64,000 nt of DNA, taken from NCBI GenBank assembly GCA_963700195.1, contig CAVOWQ010000019.1:1-64000 (forward strand), read 5' to 3'. The position numbers and the translations under genes are program-made. Each line of letters opens with the position of its first letter. The stretch's first letter is position 1. Below are positions 42,719 to 50,915 of this stretch, piece by piece. This DNA comes from AP-15 sp963700195. Lineage in GTDB: Bacteria > Pseudomonadota > Alphaproteobacteria > ATCC43930 > CGMCC-115725. A model generated the notes under the pieces. The model was not told the origin of the DNA and did no database searches. It worked only from the letters and a program-made list of their open reading frames with translations.

Positions 42719-44974
42719 TTACAAGAAGCTGTAGGGGTCGATGTCGATTTGGATGCGGGCCGAGCCGGCGGTGCGGACGCGCGAGAGCCAATCGCGCAAG
42801 ATCGCCTGGAGGCGCACCTCGCGGCCCGCCTTGACAAGAAACCGGCGGCGGTGGCGGCTGCGCAGTACGGCGAGCGGGGCGGGGGCCGGTCCCAGTACCG
42901 TGACGCCGGGCAATTGCGGCGCGGCGCGCGACATAGCGCGGGCGGTGAAATCGACGCTTTCCGCATCGCCGGCGCTGACGATCAGCGCCGCCAGGCGCCC
43001 GAAGGGCGGCAGGCCGGCATGGCGGCGCGCTGTCGCCTCGGCTTCGAGAAACCGGTCGCGGTCGCCGGCGGCGAGTGCTTTCATGACGGGCTGGTCCGGC
43101 ATCCAGGTCTGGATCAACACGCGGCCCTTGTGCTCGGCGCGGCCGGCCCGGCCGCCGACCTGATGCAACAGCTGGTAGGTCCGCTCGGCGGCGCGCAGAT
43201 CCCCGCCGGCGAGCCCGAGATCGGCGTCCACGACGCCGACCAGGGTCAACATCGGAAAGTGGTGTCCCTTGGCGACGATCTGGGTCCCGATCAGCAGATC
43301 GTAGCGCCGCTCGGTCATCGCCTGGGCGAGCTCGGCCGCGGCGCGCGGGCCGGGCAGCAGATCGCTGACCATCAGCGCCGCGCGTGCCGCCGGAAAGCGC
43401 TCCGTCACCTCCTCGAGCAGGCGTTCGACCCCCGGCCCGCACGGCACAAGGGCGCCGGCGGCGAGGCATTCCGGGCAGCAGGCCGGCACGGCCTCGGCGT
43501 GCCCGCAGTGATGGCATAGGAGGCGCCCGGTAAAGCGGTGCTCGACCAACCAGGCCGTGCAGCTCGGACATTGAAAGCGATGGCCGCAGGCGCGGCATAG
43601 GGTCAAGGGTGCGTAACCGCGGCGGTTGAGGAACAAGAGCGCTTGCTCGCCGGCTTCGAACGTCGCGGCGAGCTCGCCCACCAGCGGCGGCGACAGGAAA
43701 TGACCGCGCTCGATGCGCTCGCGCCGCATATCGACGAGCCGCACGACGGGAAGCTCGGCCGCCGCATGGCGGCGTAGCAGGGCGACGCGCTGGTACCGGC
43801 CGCGCGCGACATTGACCACCGTTTCGAGCGACGGGGTGGCCGAGACCAGGACGATCGGGATGTCCGCCAAAGAGGCGCGCAGCACCGCCATGTCGCGGGC
43901 CTGGTAGATGACCCCGTCCTCCTGCTTGTAGGAGGGGTCGTGCTCCTCGTCCACGATGATCAAACCGAGCTTGGAAAACGGCAGGAACAGCGCCGAACGG
44001 GCGCCGACGACCACACGTGCCCGGCCCGCCGCGACGGCTCGCCAGGTGTTCCGGCGCTCGGCCGCCGTCATGTCGGAATGCCACTGCTCGGGCAGCGCCC
44101 CGAAGCGTTGTCGGAAGCGCTCGAGCCATTGTGCGCCGAGGGCGATCTCCGGCAACAGCACGAGCACCTGCCGCCCGGCCGCCAATGCTGCGGAAAGCGC
44201 AGCAAAATAGGTCTCGGTCTTGCCGGAGCCAGTGACGCCGTCGAGTACGGTCACTCCAAAGGCACCCGCCTCGACGCTGTTGACGAGCCGCTGCGCCGCC
44301 GCGGACTGGTCCAGTGAGAGTGTCGGGCCCGATAGGCGCCAATCCGGAGACGTGGGTTCGGGTGCTTCGAAGGCGAATCGCTCCTCCACAAACCCCGCGG
44401 CAATGAGGTTCCGGACGACGCCGGTGCCGCAAGCCGCGAGCCGCGCGAGTTCGGCGGCGGGCATCGGTGGCCCGCCGCACAAGAGATCGAGCACCCGCCG
44501 ACGTGCGGGGGTCAGGCGGGTTTCCATGCTCGCGCCGGCGAGTGCTGCGGCTCCCATTGGAGCTGCCGCGCAAAGGCGCCTTGGCCGTGGCGACTGCAAC
44601 GCCTCAGGGACACTCATTGTCATGCGCAGGACCGAACCGGGCGGCGCCAGGGTGTAGGCCGCGACACGCTCGACGAACCGGCGCAATTCTGGCTGCACCC
44701 TCGGAGTGGGCAAAATCTCGATGATCGGCTTCAGCCGCTCCTCGGGAAGCTCGTCGCCCACCCCGTCCCAGACGACACCCGTCAAGCTGCGCTTTCCGAG
44801 CGGTACGTTCACCAAACTGCCGGGCTTCGGCGGTAATGTGCCTTCTGGGGCGAGATAGTCGAGCGCCTCCGGGAGCGGCAACGGCAGCAGAACCCGAACC
44901 CGGCGCACAGCTGTCTCCTGCTGGCAGACGCCGATCGGCGTCGGCTCGCGAGAACTGGTATGATCGTCGGGCAT
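42719..44974 (-). CDS. priA: Primosomal protein N' (replication restart helicase)
   Basis: A 751-residue PriA that restarts stalled forks. It has an N-terminal DNA-binding domain, then Walker A DGVTGSGKTET, Walker B IIVDEEHD with LVSATPS, and helicase motifs VGGRAGR. Eight zinc-binding cysteines lie in CRACGHRFQCPSC, CHHCG and CCPEC. The start is uncertain: similarity to other PriA proteins begins near VRVLLPLPLPEALDYL, so a start around 44929 is possible. It is intact. Confidence 0.95.
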   Translation of the reverse strand: MPDDHTSSREPTPIGVCQQETAVRRVRVLLPLPLPEALDYLAPEGTLPPKPGSLVNVPLGKRSLTGVVWDGVGDELPEERLKPIIEILPTPRVQPELRRFVERVAAYTLAPPGSVLRMTMSVPEALQSPRPRRLCAAAPMGAAALAGASMETRLTPARRRVLDLLCGGPPMPAAELARLAACGTGVVRNLIAAGFVEERFAFEAPEPTSPDWRLSGPTLSLDQSAAAQRLVNSVEAGAFGVTVLDGVTGSGKTETYFAALSAALAAGRQVLVLLPEIALGAQWLERFRQRFGALPEQWHSDMTAAERRNTWRAVAAGRARVVVGARSALFLPFSKLGLIIVDEEHDPSYKQEDGVIYQARDMAVLRASLADIPIVLVSATPSLETVVNVARGRYQRVALLRRHAAAELPVVRLVDMRRERIERGHFLSPPLVGELAATFEAGEQALLFLNRRGYAPLTLCRACGHRFQCPSCTAWLVEHRFTGRLLCHHCGHAEAVPACCPECLAAGALVPCGPGVERLLEEVTERFPAARAALMVSDLLPGPRAAAELAQAMTERRYDLLIGTQIVAKGHHFPMLTLVGVVDADLGLAGGDLRAAERTYQLLHQVGGRAGRAEHKGRVLIQTWMPDQPVMKALAAGDRDRFLEAEATARRHAGLPPFGRLAALIVSAGDAESVDFTARAMSRAAPQLPGVTVLGPAPAPLAVLRSRHRRRFLVKAGREVRLQAILRDWLSRVRTAGSARIQIDIDPYSFL

Positions 44975-45125
44975 CGGCTAAACTCGCTTCCGGAACGACA
45001 CGCGGCAAGGATCTGCCGCACGTCTCTCCGAGGTTAGTTCAAGGTGGCTTCCGAATGATTGCGCACCGCCCCGCAGCTGTATTCTCGTTGGGCCGACGCC
45101 TCGGCGCCGCGCCGCGGAAATAGGC

Positions 45126-45872
45126 GTGGCCGATCGTCCTCAAGATCGGCCGAAGCCGCTGCGCAGCGGTCTGCCGGCGCCGGTGCGGCCGGCCGAGATC
45201 GGCGCCCGTGAGGTCGTCGCCTATCTGCGCGAGCATCCCGATTTCCTGGAGCAGCACCCGGATGCGTTGCGATTGTTGCGCGCCCCGAGCCGGGTTGCGG
45301 GCGACGGCGTCCTCGATTTCCAGCATTTCATGCTGGAGCGATTGCGCGGCGATCTCACCCGTCTGCAGGACGAGCAGAAGAGCCTGATCGCGACGAGCCG
45401 CGGTAATCTTGCGAGCCAATGCCGCGTGCACAAAGCCGCGCTGGCGATGCTGCGGGCTCCGAGTTTCGAGCACCTGCTGCAAATTGTCACCACCGACCTC
45501 GCCGTGCTGATCGACGTCGACATCATAACTCTCGGGGTCGAGAGTTCGGCATCGCGCACGCCGCGCCTCCCGGTGCACGGCATTCATCTACTGCCCTCGG
45601 GAACCGTCGACCGGCTGCTCGGCCCCAACCGCGACTCCCTGTTGTGCACCGATATCCAAGGCGACCCGGCACTCTTTGGCGAGGCTGCCGGTCTCGTTCG
45701 CTCGCAGGCGCTGCTGCGGCTGTCCTTCAGCCGCTCGGCGCCGCTCGGGCTGATGTGCATCGGGACCCGCACGGCCGACACATTTCAGCCCGGCCTCGGC
45801 ACGGAGCTCCTGACCTTTCTCGCCCGTACGCTCGAAATCACGATCGCGCAGTGGCTCGATCGCCCCCGGTGA
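45126..45872 (+). CDS. DUF484 family protein
   Basis: A 248-residue DUF484 protein with a GAF-like fold. GTG 45126 (MADRPQDRPKPLRSG). REVVAYLREHPDFLEQHPDA is the family's N-terminal signature, followed by a coiled helix and QALLRLSFSRSAPLGLMCIG, TADTFQPGLGTELLTFLART. Its role is unknown, but it is habitually encoded immediately before xerC, as here with a GTGA overlap. Confidence 0.93.
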   Translation: MADRPQDRPKPLRSGLPAPVRPAEIGAREVVAYLREHPDFLEQHPDALRLLRAPSRVAGDGVLDFQHFMLERLRGDLTRLQDEQKSLIATSRGNLASQCRVHKAALAMLRAPSFEHLLQIVTTDLAVLIDVDIITLGVESSASRTPRLPVHGIHLLPSGTVDRLLGPNRDSLLCTDIQGDPALFGEAAGLVRSQALLRLSFSRSAPLGLMCIGTRTADTFQPGLGTELLTFLARTLEITIAQWLDRPR

Positions 45873-46960
45873 CGCAAGAGAAGGCCAGTTTCCCGGCGCT
45901 GCCGGAACCGGTGCCGCTCGCCCGCTTTTCGGCGGCCGACGATCTGCGCGCTGCGATCGGATTATGGGCTGCTTGGCTCACTGGGGAGCGCCGCGCCTCG
46001 GCGCATACCGTTGCCGCATACGGCCGCGATCTCGCGTTTTTTCTCGATTTCCTGACCGAGCATCTGGGCGCGCTGCCGAGTTTGGCCGCAATCAATGCCC
46101 TGCGACCCGGCGACTTCCGCGCCCATCATGCGCGCCGCGCGCAGGACGGGATCAAGCGGGGCTCGCTCGCCCGGGGACTCTCCGTGCTTCGGGGGTTTGT
46201 CCGTTTTTTGCAGCGTCGCGGGCTTGCCGAGACAACAGCGCTCGCCGCGCTTCGCTCTCCCAAGCTGCCGCACAGCGTGCCGAAGCCGTTAACGGTCGAG
46301 GATGCAGCAGGCTCGCTCGATAGCGCAGTCGAGATTGCAACCAAGCGATGGGAAGGCGAGCGCGACGCCGCGATCTTGACGCTGCTCTATGGCTGCGGCC
46401 TACGGCTCTCCGAAGCGCTCGGGTTGAGCCGGGGCGAAGCACCGCTCGGCGAGATGCTGGCAATCACCGGCAAAGGCGGCAAACAGCGCCTGCTGCCGGT
46501 TTTGCCGGCCGTGCGCGAAGCGGTCGCCGATTACCTCGCCGCCTGTCCTTATAAGCTGGCGAAAGATGAACCGCTCTTTGTCGGCAGCCGCGGCGGACCG
46601 CTCAACCCGCGGATTGTGCAACGCCAAATGGCCGCGCTGCGCGGTTTTCTCGGCCTCCCCGAAACGGCGACCCCGCACGCCTTGCGACACAGCTTTGCAA
46701 CTCATCTGCTCGGCGCCGGCGGCGATCTGCGCGCAATTCAGGAGCTGTTGGGTCATGCGAGCCTGTCGACGACGCAACGCTATACTTCGGTCGAGACCGA
46801 GCGTCTCCTCGCGATCTACGATGCGGCGCATCCCCGCGCTCATCTCGACCAGGCGCATCTCGATCGGCAGAGCCATTCCGTCATTCCCGCGAAAGCGGGA
46901 ATTGAGAAGCCGGAGAGCGCTGGCGCTGCGATCCCTGGATCCCCGCTTGCGCGGGGATGA
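45869..46960 (+). CDS. xerC: Tyrosine recombinase XerC with repeat-derived C-terminal tail
   Basis: A 363-residue tyrosine recombinase acting with XerD at dif to resolve chromosome dimers. GTG 45869 overlaps the DUF484 stop. The catalytic set is complete: R179 (GCGLRLSEAL), the beta-hairpin Lys near 202-205 (TGKGGKQR), H270 and R273 (HALRHSF), H296 (LGHASLSTTQ) and Y305 (RYTSVE). The family normally ends near AAHPRA (residue 324). Here about 40 residues follow, the last 27 encoded by a family B palindromic repeat that also supplies the stop codon. Confidence 0.94.
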   Translation: MTQEKASFPALPEPVPLARFSAADDLRAAIGLWAAWLTGERRASAHTVAAYGRDLAFFLDFLTEHLGALPSLAAINALRPGDFRAHHARRAQDGIKRGSLARGLSVLRGFVRFLQRRGLAETTALAALRSPKLPHSVPKPLTVEDAAGSLDSAVEIATKRWEGERDAAILTLLYGCGLRLSEALGLSRGEAPLGEMLAITGKGGKQRLLPVLPAVREAVADYLAACPYKLAKDEPLFVGSRGGPLNPRIVQRQMAALRGFLGLPETATPHALRHSFATHLLGAGGDLRAIQELLGHASLSTTQRYTSVETERLLAIYDAAHPRAHLDQAHLDRQSHSVIPAKAGIEKPESAGAAIPGSPLARG

Positions 46961-46961
46961 C
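46880..46961 (+). repeat. Palindromic repeat, family B
   Basis: GTCATTCCCGCGAAAGCGGG at one end and CCCCGCTTGCGCGGGGATGAC at the other form the familiar dispersed element whose translation reads VIPAKAGI. It overlaps the xerC 3' end. A degenerate copy lies at 20161-20217. Confidence 0.85.
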
Positions 46962-46981
46962 GAACCGGAGGACGACAGGAC

Positions 46982-47324
46982 ATGGCTTTGAAGCGCATGG
47001 TGCTGCAGATCGGCATGGGAACCGACATCCGCGGCGCGGATTACACGAAAGCGGCGGTGCGCGCCTTGCGCGATGCCCTGTGGCACAACTCGTTGAGTGT
47101 CGCCGACGCGGTTGGCTTACCCGTAGAATTCGATGCAGGTTGAAGTGACGATTGGCGTCCCTCGCCCTGATCGAGTGAACAAGGAGGCGGTTTTGGCCGT
47201 GCTGCCGCACGGCACCGGAACGGTCCGCGTCGTCGAAGGCGGGCTCGAGATCCCCAACAATGCTGGGACCAACACAACCGTCATTGCCAATGCCGCCGCG
47301 GTCGTGCGACTCGACATCGGGTGA
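46982..47324 (+). CDS. Lin0512-family protein, frameshifted copy
   Basis: ATG 46982 (MALKRMVLQIGMGTDIRGAD) with YTKAAVRALRDALWHNSLSV matches the Lin0512 family. After GLPVEF the frame is lost near 47130 and resumes one base off as MQVEVTIGVPRPDRVNKEAV, LAVLPHGTGTVRVVEGGLEI and VIANAAAVVRLDIG to TGA 47324. It is a diverged tandem duplicate of the next gene. Repaired, it would be about 113 residues. The family's function is not established. Confidence 0.75.
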
Positions 47325-47334
47325 GGAGAGCGAC

Positions 47335-47685
47335 GTGGTCGCAAAACGCGTGATCCTGGAAATGGGGACCGGCAACGACTTGCATGGTGGCGACTATACG
47401 AAGGCCGCAGTCCGGGCCGTGCAGGATGCGATCCACCACAGCTCCCTCACCTTGATCCGAACGCTTGGGCTCGACTCGCGCAAAATGCAGGTCGAGGTCA
47501 CGATCGGCGTGCAACATCCCGAAAAAGTCGATGCCGCCGTCGTAAAGAATACTCTGCCGCACGGCGAGGTCTCGGTGAGAGTGGTTAAAGGGGGTCTGGA
47601 CGTGCCTGACGAGGAATCGGGCGATATTGCAGTGATCGCCAGCGCCGCCGTTGCGGTGAGGCTCGACCTGCCCCAGGCGCAATAA
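47335..47685 (+). CDS. Lin0512-family protein
   Basis: A 116-residue intact member: GTG 47335 with GAGGAGAG upstream, VILEMGTGNDLHGGDYTKAA, DAIHHSSLTLIRTLGLDSRK, MQVEVTIGVQHPEKVDAAVV and VSVRVVKGGLDVPDEESGDI. It lies 10 bases after its broken twin and 20 bases before the nitroreductase, so one transcript is likely. The protein is cytosolic and single-domain. Family members are often found beside amide- or ring-hydrolase genes, but none is seen here. Confidence 0.85.
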   Translation: MVAKRVILEMGTGNDLHGGDYTKAAVRAVQDAIHHSSLTLIRTLGLDSRKMQVEVTIGVQHPEKVDAAVVKNTLPHGEVSVRVVKGGLDVPDEESGDIAVIASAAVAVRLDLPQAQ

Positions 47686-47705
47686 ACCGGCGAAAGGAGG
47701 ACGAG

Positions 47706-48347
47706 ATGCCCGAAGAACCCGGCCTTTTCGAGATCATCCATTCCTTGCGTGCGATGCGGCGGTTGAAGCCCGACCCGGTGCCCGATGATCTGATCCGTCA
47801 GATCCTCTTGGCGGGGCAAGCCGCGGCGAGCGGCGGGAACACGCAGCGCTGGCGGTTTCTGGTGCTGAAGGACCCGGCGATCAAAAAGCAGGTGCAGGTC
47901 TATTACAAGAAGGCCTTCGACGAGGTGGTTGGGCCGCGTTATGCGAGCAGCCCGCCGCCGCCGGGCTCGGACCCTGGCAAGTTCAGCCGTCAGCACAGGG
48001 CTGTCGAATACCTGACAGATCATTACCACGAGGCGCCGGTGTGGATCGTCGCCTGTCTCGAGGACGGGCCCAATCCGACGCGCTCCGCCGGCTCGTCGAT
48101 CTACCCCGCGGTGCAGAACATGCTGCTGGCGGCGCGCGCGCTCGGGCTCGGTTCGACCTTGACGACGCGGCACATCAATTACGAGAAGGAAGTGGACGCC
48201 GCGATGGGCATCCCGCCCGGTTTCCACTCCTACGCGATTTTGCCGATCGGCTATCCAATGGGGCGTTTCGGGCCGGTCGGCCGCGGGCCGCTCTCGGACG
48301 TTGTCTATCTCGACGGTTGGGGTAAGCCCTATCCCGCTCTGCAATAA
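47706..48347 (+). CDS. Nitroreductase-family flavoprotein
   Basis: A 213-residue FMN-dependent oxidoreductase. MPEEPGLFEIIHSLRAMRRL has the N-terminal arginine FMN-binding motif (RAMRRLKPDPVPDDLIRQIL). AAASGGNTQRWRFLVL is the second flavin loop. YPAVQNMLLAARALGLGSTL is the typical central helix, and the end is GRGPLSDVVYLDGWG. It probably reduces nitro or quinone groups. ATG 47706 follows GGAGGACG. It is 12 bases before the next gene. Confidence 0.92.
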   Translation: MPEEPGLFEIIHSLRAMRRLKPDPVPDDLIRQILLAGQAAASGGNTQRWRFLVLKDPAIKKQVQVYYKKAFDEVVGPRYASSPPPPGSDPGKFSRQHRAVEYLTDHYHEAPVWIVACLEDGPNPTRSAGSSIYPAVQNMLLAARALGLGSTLTTRHINYEKEVDAAMGIPPGFHSYAILPIGYPMGRFGPVGRGPLSDVVYLDGWGKPYPALQ

Positions 48348-48359
48348 AGAGAGGAAACT

Positions 48360-48908
48360 ATGCCGCGAATTGCCCCAGTCACGGGGAAGGCCGATGTACC
48401 CGCTGAGCACCACGCCGTTGTCGACGATGTCGTCAAAGTTTTCGGAGGTGTACGCGGTCCATTCAGCATCCTTCTACACAGCCCGAAGCTCGCGGAGCGG
48501 CTGCTGCCGTTGGTCACTTTCAACCGTGAGAACAATGTCGTCGAGCCGAAATTGCGCTCGGTTGCAATCCTTTCGGCGGTGCGCGAGCGCGAGGCGGCCT
48601 ATGTGTGGGCGGCTCAGGTCGGCGCCGCCCGCCGCGCCGGCCTGCGCGAGGAGGTCATCGACCTGATCCGTGCCAAGGGCGACCCGGCCGCGCTCTCCGA
48701 CGAGGAACGGGACATCGTCACCTACGTCCGCCAGCTGATGCGCACCAACCGTGTCGATCAGGCGGTCTTCGACCGGCTGAAAAACCGGTACGACGCGCAG
48801 TGGATGGTCGAGCTGACGGAAGTCGCGAACTACTTCGCCTTCCTCTCCGGCATGGTCAATCCCTTCGAGGTGCCAGCCCCGCCCGACGGCGACAAGTTGC
48901 CGAGCTAA
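48360..48908 (+). CDS. Carboxymuconolactone decarboxylase-like protein
   Basis: A 182-residue AhpD/CMD-fold protein. Family segments are LHSPKLAERLLPLVTFNREN, KLRSVAILSAVREREAAYVW, ALSDEERDIVTYVRQLMRTN and MVELTEVANYFAFLSGMVNP. There is no CxxC peroxidase motif, so it is not AhpD. In CMD proteins the helix commonly reads WxxH; here it reads YVWAAQV, with Gln for His. The reaction is unknown. It ends the Lin0512-nitroreductase run. Confidence 0.85.
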   Translation: MPRIAPVTGKADVPAEHHAVVDDVVKVFGGVRGPFSILLHSPKLAERLLPLVTFNRENNVVEPKLRSVAILSAVREREAAYVWAAQVGAARRAGLREEVIDLIRAKGDPAALSDEERDIVTYVRQLMRTNRVDQAVFDRLKNRYDAQWMVELTEVANYFAFLSGMVNPFEVPAPPDGDKLPS

Positions 48909-48993
48909 AGCCCCGTCTCCCGGCCAGCAACGGTACGATCGCCGAGGCGTGCTGGCGCAGATTTGGATCAAATCGAAACGCCACAGTAGGATT

Positions 48994-49083
48994 GTCATTG
49001 CGAACGAAGTGAAGCAATCTCGGGCCGCTGAGCCCTCCTCGGATCGGGATTGCTTCGCCGCTCGAGGCGCTCCTCGCAATGAC
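48994..49083. repeat. Palindromic repeat, family D
   Basis: GTCATTGCGAACGAAGTGAAGC at one end and GATTGCTTCGCCGCTCGAGG...CGCAATGAC at the other form a long imperfect palindrome of the dispersed TCATTGCGAGCGAAGC type. It is intergenic. Confidence 0.85.
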
Positions 49084-49118
49084 ACCACGCCAATCCGCTC
49101 GAAGTCTGCCCTAGAATT

Positions 49119-49414
49119 TCACCGTCCCTCTCGGCGTTCCTCGAGGAGGGCCCGACCGCCGAAGCGCCGGCGTTTGGGCGGGGAGGCTGATCGGTGAACA
49201 GCGCGCGGGGAGGCGCGGCGCGGGCCGGCCGCACGATGCCGTCGCGGATCAGCCGCGGCAGCCGACCGTGGGTCCGAGGCAGGTTCGCTCGTCACCGGTT
49301 CGAGGCGTGCGACCGGGCGCCCGCGGTCGACAATCAGAACCGGCGAGCCGCCCTTCAGACCGCGATCAAAGCGCTGAGCTGGTTTTTGGCTTCGGTTATA
49401 CTGGTCTTCTTCAT
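49119..49414 (-). pseudogene. Phd/YefM-type antitoxin, frameshifted, no toxin
   Basis: ATG 49414 reads MKKTSITEAKNQLSALIA, the N-terminal DNA-binding start of Phd-family antitoxins. One base later the frame shifts to GLKGGSPVLIVDRGRPVARL (the conserved core), then to GRLPRLIRDGIVRPARAAPP, then to ALLEERREGR with a stop at 49119. Three frameshifts make it nonfunctional as written. The PIN or RelE toxin expected downstream is absent; a family D repeat lies there instead. It is a relic of a toxin-antitoxin pair. Confidence 0.75.
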
Positions 49415-49506
49415 CGCGCGAGAATAGCTTTATCAACCCAGATATTCAAGCGTGCGCCTGGCGAATAGGTAGCGGGCAAAATGGCCCGCGGAGCCGGGCT
49501 GAGGCG

Positions 49507-50904
49507 TCAAATGTGAATGGCCCGCCCGTCGACCGCGAGCGCGGCCTCCTTGAGGGCTTCGCTCAGGGTCGGGTGGGCGTGGCAGGTGCGCGCGATGTCC
49601 TCGGCCGAAGCGCCGAATTCCTTGGCCAGCATGGCTTCGGCGATCAGGGTTCCGGCGTCGGGGCCGATGATGTGGACGCCAAGCACGCGGTCGGTCTCGC
49701 TCTCGGCGAGGATCTTGACGAAGCCTTCGGTGTAGCCGTTGGTTCGGGCGCGCGGATTGGCGGTGAACGGGAACTTGCCGGTGCGGTAGGGGACCGCTGC
49801 CGCCTTGAGCTCCTCCTCGGTCTTGCCGACGGAGGCGACCTCGGGCCAGGTGTAGATGACGGCTGGGATCGCGTCGTAATCGACGCGTGACTTCTGCCCG
49901 GCGAGCCGCTCGGCGAGCGCGACGCCTTCCTCTGCGGCCTTGTGCTCGAGCATCGGCCCGCGGATCACGTCGCCGATCGCGTAAATGCCCGGGATGTTTG
50001 TCGCAAATCCGTCATCCACGACGACGCGGCCTTGCTGGTCGAGCGCGACGCCAACGTCTTCGAGGCCTAATCCCTCGGTGTAGGGACGCCGGCCGATCGA
50101 TACCAGCACCACATCCGCAGCAAGCGTCTGCCGCTCCGCGCCGTCGAGCTCCAAACTCAACCCGTCATTGGCGTTGCGGATACCGACCACCTTGGTGCCG
50201 AGCTTGAAGTCGAACCCCGACCGCGTCAGGACCCGCTGCAAGGCCGTGCCGAGTTCACGATCCATATTCGGGACGATGTGGTCGAGAACCTCGACGACGG
50301 TCACCTTGGCGCCGAGCCGCTGCCACACAGATCCGAGCTCGAGGCCGATATATCCGCCGCCGATGACGGTGAGCCGCTCCGGCACGCGGTCGAGAGACAA
50401 TGCGCCGGTCGACGAGACGATGCGCTTCTCATTGATATCGACGCCGGGAAGTCGAGTGCTTTCCGAGCCCGTCGCTATGATGATCGAAGTCGCCTCGACC
50501 TCGCGGGCGGCGTCGTCCGCGCCGGCTATTGCGATCCGCCCCGGAGCGGCGATGCGCCCCCTGCCCTTGAGCCAATCGACCTTGTTCTTGCGGAACAGGA
50601 ATTCGACGCCTCGCGTCAGCGTGGTTACAACTTTGTCTTTGCGGCCCATCATCGCCCCGAGGTCGAGCCCAACCTCGCCGACCTTGACCCCATGCTCGGC
50701 GAGCGCATGCCCGGCCTCGGCGAATTTCTCCGAGGATTGCAGCAACGCCTTCGACGGAATGCAGCCGATATTTAGACAGGTCCCGCCGAGGCTGGCGCGG
50801 CTTTCGATGCAAGCCGTCTTCAGCCCCAGCTGCGCCGCCCGGATAGCCGCCACATAGCCACCCGGCCCCGCGCCGATGATGACAACGTCGTAACGATCCG
50901 GCAT
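49507..50904 (-). CDS. lpdA: Dihydrolipoyl dehydrogenase (E3)
   Basis: A 465-residue FAD enzyme that reoxidises lipoyl groups of the 2-oxoglutarate dehydrogenase complex. ATG 50904 (MPDRYDVVIIGAGPGGYVAA). The redox disulfide is in GGTCLNIGCIPSK, the NAD-binding motif is VIGGGYIGLELGSVW, and the catalytic His-Glu is in HAHPTLSEAL. It lies 11 bases after odhB, as last gene of the suc block. It is intact. Confidence 0.96.
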   Translation of the reverse strand: MPDRYDVVIIGAGPGGYVAAIRAAQLGLKTACIESRASLGGTCLNIGCIPSKALLQSSEKFAEAGHALAEHGVKVGEVGLDLGAMMGRKDKVVTTLTRGVEFLFRKNKVDWLKGRGRIAAPGRIAIAGADDAAREVEATSIIIATGSESTRLPGVDINEKRIVSSTGALSLDRVPERLTVIGGGYIGLELGSVWQRLGAKVTVVEVLDHIVPNMDRELGTALQRVLTRSGFDFKLGTKVVGIRNANDGLSLELDGAERQTLAADVVLVSIGRRPYTEGLGLEDVGVALDQQGRVVVDDGFATNIPGIYAIGDVIRGPMLEHKAAEEGVALAERLAGQKSRVDYDAIPAVIYTWPEVASVGKTEEELKAAAVPYRTGKFPFTANPRARTNGYTEGFVKILAESETDRVLGVHIIGPDAGTLIAEAMLAKEFGASAEDIARTCHAHPTLSEALKEAALAVDGRAIHI

Positions 50905-50915
50905 CGCGCGAAGGC

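Noticed and set aside
42204..44573. 789-residue frame overlapping priA and the repeat
   Set aside because: A shadow of priA on the same strand in another frame, with Arg-rich noise composition and no domain.
49194..49427. 77-residue plus-strand frame opposite the Phd relic
   Set aside because: No ribosome site or homology; the minus strand clearly encodes Phd motifs.
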